Assembly (NCBI RefSeq): GCF_001632365.1
Contig: NW_024468511.1
Location: 934,998-998,997 of the forward strand
DNA length: 64,000 bases
Direction of reading: 5' to 3'
DNA from: Laetiporus sulphureus 93-53
Lineage: Eukaryota; Basidiomycota; Agaricomycetes; Polyporales; Laetiporaceae
The first letter of the stretch is position 1. Each line of letters starts with the position of its first letter. Of the stretch, positions 34,578-44,508 are shown in pieces. Below the pieces are notes generated by a model. It had not been told where the DNA came from and did no database searches. It was given only the letters and a program-made list of their open reading frames with translations. The translations under genes were made by a program, and so were the position numbers.

Positions 34578-37024
34578 ATGCACACATCATGTCCTGTGAC
34601 CCTCAAATGCTTCCACAAAAATTCCCATCAGTGGTCGAAACCCCACGGCACATCCGTGAGCCGATCTGAGGAGTTCAACATGTGGTGCGTCCACCAACCC
34701 CCATTTTCCCTCCATCTCTTCACTCCCCCCATCAGTCAGGTGACTATGTCTTTTACCTCCACCCTAAATGCTTCTGCCATTCCAGTCCTAGACCATGTGT
34801 CAGTCATGCCCATCACCAACCAGTATGTCGCCTGTACCATGCAGAAGCTCACTGCCTCCATCTGCCTCGAGCACAGCACATTCTCAGAGTGGAGAATGCC
34901 ACTCACCATGTGCACGATGGCATATTTCTGGACAATGTCTGAGTGCCTTGCACCTCTAATCGTGAGTCAACCCCAGACACTGAGGTGGTAATGACACTAA
35001 GCAGCAACCAGACAGTGACATCTGCAGACCATGGAGAAGGTTGCCAAGGCCTGCCAGACAACCATGCCATGGATGTGGCAGCACACTGAGGTCATATATT
35101 CGCTCACCATCGGCCATCTCCAGGGGCTTGAACAGGACCCTCACAAGCTCACTGAGGCACTGGAGCAGATTAACAGCATGAACCACTGTCTCCAGCTGAT
35201 GAACATGCCTTCATCTGAGGTTTGAAACTGATGACATGTGCCCCTTGTGACATGCTCCAATACTGGGTGGAGAAGATAATTGAGCCCTGCCTGTTCCACC
35301 TGGTGTGGTGGAACTTTACCACTCAGTACCCTGCGTTGGAGCCTGAACTGTTAGCAGCCCCTTCCAGTCATTCACCTGCCTCAAGGCTGCCTGTTCAGGG
35401 CACAGTGGGTCATCCACCCACTCCAGCTCATGAAGTGTGACCACTCAGGGAAACACAGCTGACCATGGCCCAGCCAGCACGCCATCTGCAGGATGTCCCA
35501 GACAGGATCCAGGGACAAGTTCTCCATCCATCAGCAAGATGTGATGCAATACCCATTGTAAGTCATCTGCTGTCTGGGTTTGACGATGGCCACACAGAGC
35601 AGCTAATTCATGAGCTCAGTGTACACTGGCAGAAGCCATGACACTCTGCGTCGAAGAGCCACCACTCGAAATGCAGGGCATCTCGATCTTTGATGAGGCA
35701 TTTCCCCAGAGAGGCAGCCTGCAGTGCACCGAGTTCAAGGATTATGGCAGTGAGGGTGACCTGCAGGCTGAGTCACACAGCTCATAGTCCATCCTGCCAA
35801 CGTTCTCAATCCTCCGCAATCCCACCCTGTGATGCACCCCTGATGTCCCCTACACCACCACCCAATTTATTGCTGCTCACAGTTCCAGGTCAAGACCATC
35901 ATGCAGTACAGGTCAGTGCATGGCACCTCTGCTCAGGTCAGCACCCATGCCACACAACCTCATCCATCCATTGAGGGTGCTCATTTGATTGTGACTCAGG
36001 CACTGGGTTCAGGTGATGTTGCTCACCAAGTGACCCTGTCAGTCTCCATGCATGCCCCTGCTGCCAGCACACCCACTCCTCATCTGCACCCTCACCCAGC
36101 TACCCAGCTTGCAATGGCTCAATTGGCTGGCCCCTCATCTCATGTGACAGCGGAGACCACCCATTCATCTGCTCACCTACCACCCCCTCCTTTTGTTCTT
36201 ATTCTGAGTGTGGAGGGGCCTTCTCATAGGCACATCGAGATCAACCCACTGATGTGCACACCTGCTGCAGCCTACACTGAGGTGTGGCACATGGACGATC
36301 CGTGCCCAGCCTGTCACCGGGACAAGATCTTGTGTTGATGGGACACCTGCAGCCATGCATGTCAACAGTGCACCAAGGCATGCGTCAAGTGCACCCTGGC
36401 CTTCAAGAATGGTGTGCCTAACCAACCCCATAAGTTCCACTGCTTCATCGCCTTGATCATCTCATTGATAACACGGTTACCACTCAGCCACCTCAACCTT
36501 TCTTAGACTTGCTGGGGCCACCCCAGGCCTCAGTACTTGATGGGATGGCCACTGTATGAACCTGACCCAGCCACACGTGGAGAGCTCCTGGAGGCCTTGG
36601 ACCCCAAGATCCACAAGCTGGATGAATACATCGAGGAGCTGGCCTGAGCTTGCAAATGAGGTCATAGCACCAAGAGCGACTTGCCCCCAAAGAAATGCAC
36701 TCAGACTCATGCCCTGTCACTGCCACCCATATTGTCCACCATGCAAGCCAGCCCCTCCAAGTGCTCTCCTTCCATTGTGCAAGCTGGATCATCAGAAGTG
36801 TCAACTGTGGCCAAGGAGCCTGGATCAGCCATGCACATCCCCATGCGAGTGACAGAGAAAAGCAGCACCATGCGTCATGAGCGCACTCATACGTCATCCA
36901 TATACAATGATGTCCCCTTGTCTGCACCACCTTCTGCTGTGCTTGCAGTGATGGGCCCACGCTTGCTATCCCCAGTCACTGAGTTCACCAGCAATGAAGA
37001 GACATTTCACACCCAGGGCACCAT

Positions 37025-37029
37025 CTTCC
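37025..37029. repeat. Target site duplication (left) of copia-1
   Basis: CTTCC directly left of the LTR, repeated at 41940-41944. A 5-bp duplication is standard for Ty1/copia integration. Confidence 0.9.
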
Positions 37030-37351
37030 TGTAAATGGATGGAGAACGAGTGGACGGGGGGACACGCTAACAGAGTGGGCTTCAGTTCTCTGATAGATGA
37101 GCAACTCTATTAGTATGTACCTAACGGAGCTACGGTACATTAGTATATAAGATACTTTCAGGTAGAATGACAGAAGGACTCACTGGGCTTCAGTTCTCTG
37201 ATAGATGAGCAACTGAAGCTCGGGGGAAGTAGCGAAGTGAGTGAAAAGTCTGACGAATGCTAATCCCTGATAAGTACATAAAAGGAAATACCTACTGTTA
37301 AGTGAGATTGTAAGTCCATACTTAGTCTTGTCTATGCTTGCTATTCCAACA
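37030..37351 (-). repeat. copia-1 3' LTR
   Basis: On the element strand the LTR starts TGTTGGAATAGCAAGC and ends CCATTTACA. Inside, a 31-bp unit (TGGGCTTCAGTTCTCTGATA and onward) occurs twice, at 37076-37106 and 37184-37214, so the LTR itself has an internal duplication. Confidence 0.93.
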
Positions 37352-37363
37352 CTCCCCCTCAAG

Positions 37364-38461
37364 CTAGGTGAAGTCCAGCATTCCAGCGAACTTTTTCACC
37401 TTCAGACAGGTCAATGCCTTGGTAAGAAGGTCAGCGACCATGTCATTGGTCGAGCAATACAAGATGACAGCGTGTTCCATATCGATAATCTCATGAATAA
37501 AATAGTAGCGAATGTCGATATGCTTCGTTCGCGCATGAAGGAGTCCGCTCTGTGCGATTGCGATTGCGCTCTGATTGTCAGCGTGCAATGGTGTCGGTTC
37601 CACCAGAGGTGAGGTGAGTTCCACGAGAATTGCACGTAGCCACAACAGCTCACATGACGCATCAGATGCAACAATATATTTGGCCTCCGTGGAAGACAGC
37701 GCGATGAGAGGCTGCTTGCACGAAGACCAGCTGACAGCTCCCCCAGAGTAGAGGAAGCTGTAGGTCGAGATCAAGTGACAGTGGGCTTGCAAGGCCCAGT
37801 CAGCATCGGTGTAGCCTATAAGACCATCGGTTGTCACACTGAACATCAAGGCCAGGTCGCGTGTGCCTTTAAGATAGTGCAGCACGCATTTTGCAGCTTC
37901 CCAATGTGCGGGCACTGGGTCAGCCATGAAGCACGCCAGAGTCAAAGTGGCGAATGTGATGTCAGGACGTGTGCCGATAGCGGCATACATTAGGCTCCCG
38001 ACAAGCCTTGCATATGGCTTGTGAGCCATGTGCACACGATCCTCATCCGTGAGCTCGATGCCAAAGAGATTGACGTGAGGGTCCATCGGGACCGTGAGTG
38101 CATAAGCTTCTGTCATGCTGATGTGATCGAGTATTGTGTCGATGTACGCAGCTCGTGAGAGCGAGATAGTGCGGACAGCACGGTCGCAGTGAATCTCAAA
38201 GCCCAGTAGCCAGTGTGCTTCACCCAGGTCGACAATCTCCAACCGTGCAGCGAGCTCCCACTTGAGGCCAGTCATGGTGGCCTTCGTGTCCATGATGAGC
38301 ATGCAGTCATCAACATGCACAACAATGATGATGATGATGTTGGAGACAAAGGTGAAAAACACACCAAAATCGTGCTGGCTCCGCTGTAGGCCCAGGTCGG
38401 CAAACAGCTCACAGAGCTTGATGTACCATTGCTGACCAGCTTGTTTGAGGCCGTATAGCAC
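37364..38461 (-). pseudogene. copia-1 reverse transcriptase C-terminal part and RNase H
   Basis: 365 open codons. RVT_2 palm sequence contains LYGLKQAGQQWYIKL and the active-site block VVHVDDCMLIMDT. The connection region and RNase H follow: GSLMYAAIGTRPDITFA, GYTDADWA, ALSSTEAKYIVASDASCELL, LHADNQSAIAIAQSG, ARTKHIDIRYYFIHE. The YVDD-type motif and RNase H acids are intact here. A TGA separates this frame from the N-terminal RT part. Confidence 0.88.
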
Positions 38462-38509
38462 CTTGAGCAGCTTCCAGACGTAGTTTTCACATCTGGGAAC
38501 TTCGAAACC

Positions 38510-39235
38510 TCATGGTTGCTTCATGTAGATCGTCTCGTCGAGCTCGCCATTCAGGTAAGCATTTTTGAAGTTGATTTGATGGAGTTCCCAGTCGTTGGCA
38601 GTGGCGAGTGTAAGTGCGAGCTGTAGCGACACAAGGCTTGCTGTCGGTGATGCTGTCTGGTCGAAGTCAATGCCCGGGATCTGCAAGAACCCTTGCATGC
38701 ATAGGCGTGCCTTGTAATTCGCAATCTCATTGTTCTCGTCATGTTTCCTGCGAAGTGACCATACTGATCTGACAACGTGCACGTTCTCCAGCTTCTCGAC
38801 AAGCTCGTATGTTCTCATCACCTCAATCTTCACCAGCTCCTCCTGCATCACCTCTCGCCATTGCTCACATTCCGGCCCGGCCATCGCCTCTCAGTACAAT
38901 GGAGTGTCACCGGCCATGGCCGTCAGAGCATAGAGGGTCTTCCCCTCATCATCGTATTCATCCTCCAGCTGATCCTGCACGAGCTTCGCGTGCTCGAGAA
39001 TGCTCCTCGGAACGCGCTGTGCACCGCATCCACCGATGGTGCCAGTACCTGACTGTAAGTCACATATCCATTGAGATGGCTGACGCACACATTTAGAACA
39101 TCCGGCTCCTGCGACGGGCATGCTCTCTGGCTTGATCGCCATGCTCTCTGGCTGCGGCAGCTCTGCGTTCGCGTTTATCGACTCGTTTGGGACAGTTGCA
39201 GGTGGTTGGACAGCATTGAATGGTACGATGGTCAT
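38510..39235 (-). pseudogene. copia-1 pol: post-integrase linker and RT N-terminus
   Basis: The linker (39235-38891) ends YALTAMAGDTPLY at a TGA. RVT_2 then starts with GPECEQWREVMQEELVKIE, RRKHDENNEIANYKARL, GIDFDQTASPTASL and HQINFKNAYLNGELDETIYM. The usual catalytic Asp of the (M/I)DVKNAYL motif reads Asn (INFKNAYL). The next in-frame stop is the TGA after MKQP. Confidence 0.85.
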
Positions 39236-39259
39236 GGCTGATGTGGAGGTCGATGGAGT

Positions 39260-40795
39260 TTAGAGTGAAGTGCCCGTAGGTGCATTTTGGTCACTTTTGT
39301 CCTTGTTTGGCTCTCCCTCAGGCTGAACGTTGATGGAGATGGGTGCATTTTCCTCGACGAAATGCACATCGCGTTCGACGGATACCTTGCGCTTGTCAGC
39401 CCAGTACACGCGGTGGCCCTTGCTGTGCACATCAAATCCAACCCAGCAGCCTGGATGCGACTTCAGATCGAGCTTCAAGGCTGTGTCAACGCGCACCCAT
39501 ACAGTGCATCCAGAACATGGTAGGGGGTCGAGATGGGGTTTCTCACCGGTAGCGTGTTCATGCAGATTTGACCCAGGGATGCTGTGTGTTATCGTGTGGT
39601 TGCGAAGCCACACGGTGTGCATGGCGGACTCAGCCCATAGGAATTTGGGGAGGTCCGCATCGAAGAGTAGTGCACAGAAGTGCTCGGCAAGCATACAGTT
39701 AATGCATTCAGCTTTGCCATTCTCCTGCGGGGAGTCATGCATGGTCCGGCGATGGTGCATACCTTCGCTCTTCAGGTAAGTCTGGAACTCTGTACTCATA
39801 TACTCCCCTCCATTATTACTCTGCAGCTCCTTGATGGCCTTGACACCTCGGTGAGTTTTTGTCCATGAGCTGTAGGCCTTGTAACAAGCGAGGACATCGC
39901 TTTTGCAGGCAATAGGGCAGATGATCACCTCGTTTGAGTAATCGTCTATAAAGGAGACATAGTACTCCTTGCCTGCTAGGGACTTCACTGGTGCCTTCCA
40001 CCATACGTCTGTGTGCATGCGCTGACTGTACGCAGTCACTTGCAGGCTCGAGCATGCCTTTGGGAATGACTCACAAGTCTGCTTTACCTTTGTGCATGGT
40101 TCGCAGAAATCGGTGGTCGAGTTCTCGAGTCGCACTCTGGTGACGATATTGGCCTCAACCATTTTCTTGAGGGCAAGGGCATGGGCATGTGCCATGCGAC
40201 GGTGAAACTCAGTGAGTGACAGCATCATCATCAACGCTGTGTCCTTCATGGGTGCTGATGGGATCGGCGATCCAGGTAAGGGGTACAGACCGCTGTGCTC
40301 AGCAGCTACAAACACAGTGGTACCTCGAGGGGAGATGACATGGCATCTGTCATGCTTGAAATGGACAGTGTAGCCAGCCTTCATAGTGCAGCTGATGGAG
40401 ATGAGAGCAAAGGGCACAGACGGTGTGTAGAGGATGTCACATAGCATAAACTTCACGCTTCTTCCCTTGTGTACAGTATCGATGCAAACATCACCTTCAC
40501 CTGTGGCATAGAAGATGCGTCCATTGGCTGAAGTGATCGGCTTGTGCTCGGTGTCCCGGAAGGTGACGAAATTCGAGCACACCAGATCAAAGTGTCGGCT
40601 TGCACCTGAATTGAGGATTTGGGTGAGCTTCGGAAGCTTCGCTCGCTCGACCTTCGAGAAATCGGTCGCAATGGCGAATGTGAACACCTTGTCATTGCCT
40701 GTTGTCACTGCATTTGCACTGGCTCCCCCTGAGCCCTTGTCATGCTTTCTCCCCCCAGTTCTTGCTCTGTGGCCCTTGGCCCTCTTTTCTGCCAC
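39260..40795 (-). pseudogene. copia-1 protease-integrase frame (511 codons)
   Basis: The protease motif reads ILNSGASRHF, with Asn replacing the catalytic Asp of the LDSGAS family motif. The integrase zinc domain is FHRRMAHAHALALKKM to CEPC. The catalytic core has MHTDVWWKAP, SFIDDYSNEV, QSNNGGEYMSTEF (SDNGGE expected, so the second acid is Asn) and ENGKAECIN. The GAG-pre-integrase and C-terminal parts (GCWVGFDVHSKGHRVYW) are present. The frame is open but two enzymatic activities have lost key residues. It overlaps the gag frame by 56 bp. Confidence 0.9.
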
Positions 40796-41615
40796 CTTTT
40801 ACCCAGCAGTCCTCTTTCAGGTGGCTGGGCTTGCTGCAATTGTTGCATTTTTTCCTCACATCCTTGCCGCCTGACCTCGTCATGAGTGCAGAGTCATCTG
40901 CAGTGCTCTGCGACTCATCCAGAGCAAACTCATCGCGTGCGACTGAGTAGATCTGGCATAAGAGTTCGTCGGATGTGATGGTGAGAGTGGGAGTTGTGAT
41001 GGTGCCAGTAGCCTGGATGGAAGCCAGGTGAGTAGCGGAGAGGATGGTGCATATGATGGGGCGATAGGACTCTGGGAGACAGCTGATGATGAGCACGCAG
41101 TATTGCTTGTCATCAAGAACACTGCCAGCTGTCATGAACTCGGTCTTGAGCTTCTGGAGCCTGTCTAAGATCAGTCGAGGGTCCTTCTCCTCGGTGCAGC
41201 AAAGAGTGTGCATCCGTCGGAGTAGTTCTGCCTGAACGAAGTCACCGTGATTGTCATACTCAGCGATGACTATTTTCCATGCTCCGGACGCCTTCTTCTC
41301 GAGGATAATCCGGAGTTTCAGCGTTTCCAGTAGCGTCTGGTACAGAAGTGTTTTGATCGCCTCATGTCCGGCAGCCCAAGTGTTGTACGCATCTGCATAT
41401 GACTTGTCTGCATCGGAATCCACCCCTGGAGCTGTGGGTGCAGTAGGCTCCTTGTTGCAGCCATCGAGATATCGTGCCAGCTTCTTCGTCATCACGGCGG
41501 ACCTGAGTTGCTCCTTATAGAGCACCCAGTTCGATCCATCTTCCGCAAGGCAGGGGATCCTGACTGATGATTCGTGATTGCTGAGCGACATCTCGTAGTG
41601 GCCGGCGGGGCTCAT
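40740..41615 (-). CDS. copia-1 Gag polyprotein
   Basis: 291 open codons starting MSPAGHYEMSLSNHESSVRI, just inside the 5' LTR. It contains the UBN2/retrotran_gag features AEDGSNWVLYKEQLRSAVM, GAWKIVIAEYDNHGDF and LQKLKTEFMTAGSVLDD. A CCHC zinc knuckle CNNCSKPSHLKEDC (C-x2-C-x4-H-x4-C) lies near the C-terminus. It forms the retroelement particle and binds RNA. It overlaps the protease-integrase frame, which suggests expression by frameshifting or loss of continuity by an indel. Confidence 0.9.
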   Translation of the reverse strand: MSPAGHYEMSLSNHESSVRIPCLAEDGSNWVLYKEQLRSAVMTKKLARYLDGCNKEPTAPTAPGVDSDADKSYADAYNTWAAGHEAIKTLLYQTLLETLKLRIILEKKASGAWKIVIAEYDNHGDFVQAELLRRMHTLCCTEEKDPRLILDRLQKLKTEFMTAGSVLDDKQYCVLIISCLPESYRPIICTILSATHLASIQATGTITTPTLTITSDELLCQIYSVARDEFALDESQSTADDSALMTRSGGKDVRKKCNNCSKPSHLKEDCWVKGGRKEGQGPQSKNWGEKA

Positions 41616-41619
41616 AACC

Positions 41620-41939
41620 TGTAAATGGATGGAGAACGAGTGGATGAGGGGACACGTTAATGGAGTGGGCTTCAGTTCTCTGATAGATGAGCAACTCTAT
41701 TAGTATGTACCTAACGGAGCTACGGTACATTAGTATATAAGATACTTTCAGGTAGAATGACAGAAGGACTCACTGGGCTTCAGTTCTCTGATAGATGAGC
41801 AACTGAAGCCCGGGGGAAGCAGCAAAGCGAGTGAAAAGTCTGACGGGTGCTAATCCCCGATAAGTATGTAAAAAAATACCTACTGTTAAGTGAGATTGTA
41901 AGTCCATACTTAGTCTTGTCTATGCTTGCTATTCCAACA
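41620..41939 (-). repeat. copia-1 5' LTR
   Basis: 320 bp, nearly identical to the LTR at 37030-37351, with the same internal 31-bp duplication and TGTTGG...ACA ends on the element strand. The CTTCC duplication follows at 41940-41944. Confidence 0.93.
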
Positions 41940-42143
41940 CTTCCCTGGCCCGAGTATGAAGACACTTGGCAAGCAGAAGGCTGCCAATGCATCAGATGAA
42001 GAGGGTGAAGTTGTGGGAGTGCTGGACCTCACCAAAGAGTAGGCAATGGGTCAGCATGGTAAGTTGGTCTCAGTGCATGTGCACGACGTATGCTCGCCCC
42101 TTTCGCGTTCCGTTTTCACTACTGGGTCCCACTATTGTAATAC

Positions 42144-42640
42144 AATTTAGCATAGTACTGCTAGAAAAATTGTGTATAACCCCTGCACACACTGTATAAT
42201 TGTACTATATGAGCAGATGCTTGTCATAAACATGTTCAACAATGCACGTAGCTGTTGTAGCTTCTGTAGAATGTTTCTGCTAGCATTATAATTGAGTTGT
42301 AGCCCTTGTTAAACACTTTTGTAGTTGTTGTAATATCTCATTGGTCTTTGTAGAATGTTTCTGACAGGTCTCATTGGTGTTTGTAAAATGTTCCTGCTAG
42401 AACTATAATTAAGTTGTAAGTCCTGTAAAACATTTCTACAGCTGTTGTAATATCTCATCAGTCCTTGTAACATGTTCCTGGCAGGCATTGTAATATCTCA
42501 TTGGTGTTTGTAGAATGTTCCTGCTAGGATTGTAATATATATGTGCACTTAAGTTGGCATTCTTGTAAAAGCCTCCGAAGCTATTGCAATGTCTTGTTAA
42601 ATGTCTTGTAAAGCTTGTGATCACCCTTTATAAACTATGA
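42144..42640. repeat. Left terminal inverted repeat of element B, with internal tandem units
   Basis: AGTACTGCTAGAAAAATTGT near 42154 matches the complement of the sequence ending about 60366, and similarity continues inward. The arm is made of about 100-bp degenerate units with GTAATATCTCAT, TTTGTAGAATGTTTCTGCTAG and AATTGAGTTGTA repeating three or more times. No coding sequence. Confidence 0.75.
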
Positions 42641-43597
42641 TAAAACTTGGTAAAATCTCTGACATGCTTTTACAAACTATTGTAAAACTCACTATGAAAA
42701 AGACAATATAATAAAGAAGAATGCAGATTTGTTTTTGTTAGATAAAGAATGCCTTGTAGAACTTGTGACAACTCATTAAAAAGCACATTGTAGGTCATTA
42801 AAAACCCTGTCAGAGAGATCTATTGTAAATAACTATATCTCTATTGATGCCTTCCACTAACCTATGACAATGATACTAAACTGATTCAATAGCCATTTAT
42901 AAATCACTATGCCTGGAAGAAACATATTATAAAATACATCATAAATACAGTGAACTGAGAAATAAAATAATCTAAAATAACATTAATCTGTTTCTCAGAG
43001 TATCTGTTAACTGCTACAACAGAAGTTTTATGTCAAACAGTGATGATGAAATGCAAATCTTAAGATATGAAGGCTTATGTAAACTGAAATTCAATGCTCA
43101 CACAGATAAAGCACTGGCTTGCCAAGTTAAGCACTGATCATGCAAATTTGACACCAAGACAGTCAATGATTTAGCATGATACCTGAGAATTAAAATGGCT
43201 TAAAATAGCAATGAGTTCCATTTAAGTACATAGGTGAATTTGAAAAACAAATTAAGCAAACAGCCATTATAAACTGCAACTCTAACCAGACTTATTGTAA
43301 CTGTAACAACCACTGCTAGCTGTCAGCCTTTAGCATCTTATTAGAATGTATATATATTAGCTGTAATAATCATTATCAGTTAGCCATAGCCTTATATGAA
43401 AACTAAGCATCCTTTCCACACCAACTGTCTTGAGGAAGAATCTTAGCACATTTCAAGCAATTTCTGTATTCATGATGAAGAAGCAGTATATACATCAAGG
43501 ATGTACTACTTGTGACACATAGCTACAGAAGGTAGCACACAGACAAGATTACAGCTGAAGACATCTGAAACAGGCATTGGCCAGGTCAGTATTATGC
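42641..43597. other. AT-rich non-coding interior of element B
   Basis: Nearly 1 kb of AT-rich sequence with only short fortuitous frames. It lies between the left TIR and the 3' end of B's minus-strand cargo gene. No gene is supported. Confidence 0.5.
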
Positions 43598-43949
43598 TCA
43601 CATCCACTTGTTTGGGGCTTTGGTTGGCTCTTGAGCTGCCCGCTTGCGAAAGCTTACCATGGAGCACATGGACAAATGCTCAAGAACCCAAAGTACATCA
43701 CCAATTGCATCCACCACATCCATAATCTCAGAATCTGAACGTGCAGCATGCATCCACCACGACAGAGTGATGATCACCAGATGAAGGCCATTGCAGCCTC
43801 CACGCTCAAGAGCTGACCAGTCCATGTCTGATGAGAATGCCTCCTGCTTGAGAGGCCAGGTAGTATCGCCATGGTGTACAGCTGGCTGTAGATTGTACCA
43901 CCATCCCTTCCACATCTGACCAAAGATGCCTGGATCACATGTGACAGCC
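43598..43949 (-). pseudogene. Element B cargo gene, C-terminal exon (Trp-rich domain)
   Basis: This is the 3' part of the minus-strand gene whose 5' part lies at 52044-52972, separated by element A. It contains FGQMWKGWWYNLQPA, DWSALERGGCNGLHLVIITL, SWWMHAA, DAIGDVLWVLEHLS and ends PTKAPNKWM. This Trp-rich pattern (WWxxLQPAW, then GGxNGL, then WW) is one I recall from many Agaricomycete repeat-associated proteins of unknown function. The first bases (43942-43949) are the target duplication of element A. Confidence 0.7.
43942..43949. repeat. Target site duplication (left) of KDZ element A
   Basis: TGACAGCC immediately left of the TIR start CACCTGG, repeated at 52036-52043 immediately right of CCAGGTG. 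An 8-bp duplication is, as I recall, what is reported for Zisupton/KDZ-type elements. Confidence 0.9.
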
Positions 43950-44255
43950 CACCTGGACCTCACAGACTCCAGACCTTGCTAGGTTGCCATAGCCGGTAGC
44001 CTCCGCAACCTAACAAGGTCCGGAGGTCAATTCCTCACTATCTGCCAATACCACCAGCAATAGCGCAGGAATTTACCGTAAATGGCAACGCTGATCAACG
44101 CGGCTGATAACGGTTTTCAGCCGCGATCAGATGATCAACCACGCCTCATGGCTACCGTCAGCCCACACCTGGGCCACCGGATCTCCCCGCCCGCTGTCCC
44201 GGACATCGGGGCGCCATGCATCGTCATCGCCGCCGACAGCGACGATGAGCTCCCC
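43950..44255. repeat. Left TIR of element A
   Basis: Matches the complement of 51729-52035 with few substitutions. Features are CACCTGGACCTCAC at the tip, ACCTTGCTAGGTTGCCATAG, a nested smaller inverted pair (GCCTCCGCAACC and AACAAGGTCCGGAGG), ATTTACCGTAAATGGCAAC, and the inner end GACGATGAGCTCCCC. Confidence 0.93.
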
Positions 44256-44383
44256 TTATTTTTCTCGTTTCTTTCACTTTTTCTTTTGTTTTTTTAATAC
44301 TTTTGATATACATTACTCCCTCAGTGCAATAGTATAGAAATCGGAGTGTCATTTTGTATTCTAACTTGTCGTGTCAGGCACAT

Positions 44384-44425
44384 CACGTGAGACACGTGAC
44401 ACGACGCGTCGCGACAAGTTATTTA
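44384..44425. promoter_or_regulatory. CACGTG-rich upstream region of element A transposase
   Basis: Two CACGTG palindromes (44384-44389 and 44394-44399) followed by GACGCGTCGCGACA lie about 90-120 bp before the transposase ATG. Similar CACGTG and GACG...CGTCGCGCGACG sequence precedes the third gene at 49532-49580. These could be shared promoter elements, but only sequence similarity supports this. Confidence 0.3.
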
Positions 44426-44508
44426 ACGCGGCACCTTAGCTTTTCACTTTGCCACCGATAATCTCGCTTTGACGTCATCTGCTTCGTCTGCTCAGCTCTG
44501 TGGTGGCC

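Larger units (their letters stand above)
37030..41939 (-). mobile_element. Ty1/copia LTR retrotransposon, structurally complete (copia-1)
   Basis: A 4.9-kb element on the minus strand with two nearly identical LTRs (37030-37351 and 41620-41939), a CTTCC target duplication, and internal order gag, protease, integrase, RT, RNase H. The sequence after the 5' LTR reads GGTTATGAGCCC, the likely primer-binding region, and overlaps the gag start. The LTRs differ by only about a dozen and a half positions, so the insertion is fairly recent. Coding parts carry several TGA stops and catalytic Asp-to-Asn changes, so the copy is probably immobile without help. Confidence 0.95.
34578..42042 (+). pseudogene. 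Second zinc-cluster gene relic, split by a copia insertion
   Basis: Plus-strand coding-like blocks run from about 34578 to 37029 and resume at 41945-42042 after the copia element. Recognisable blocks are TIGHLQGLEQDPHKLTEALE (35103-35162), a Pro/His/Ser-rich region (35900-36200), and a cysteine cluster at about 36300-36400 (CPACHRDKILC, stop, WDTC, CQQCTKACVKC). A further Ser/Pro-rich part ends TQGTIF at the insertion point. Without the copia element and one copy of its CTTCC target duplication the frame continues as PGPSMKTLGKQKAANASDEE and ends VLDLTKE at TAG 42040-42042. A stop lies inside the Cys cluster, so decay is not due to the insertion alone. Family function is unknown. The style resembles the genes at 25.3-28.7 kb. 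Confidence 0.45.

Noticed and set aside
42100..42150. 8-bp target duplication for element B
   Set aside because: Several possible tip positions (AATTTAGC, TCCCAC, GGTTCCCAC) were compared with the right flank after 60378 and none gave matching 8-mers.
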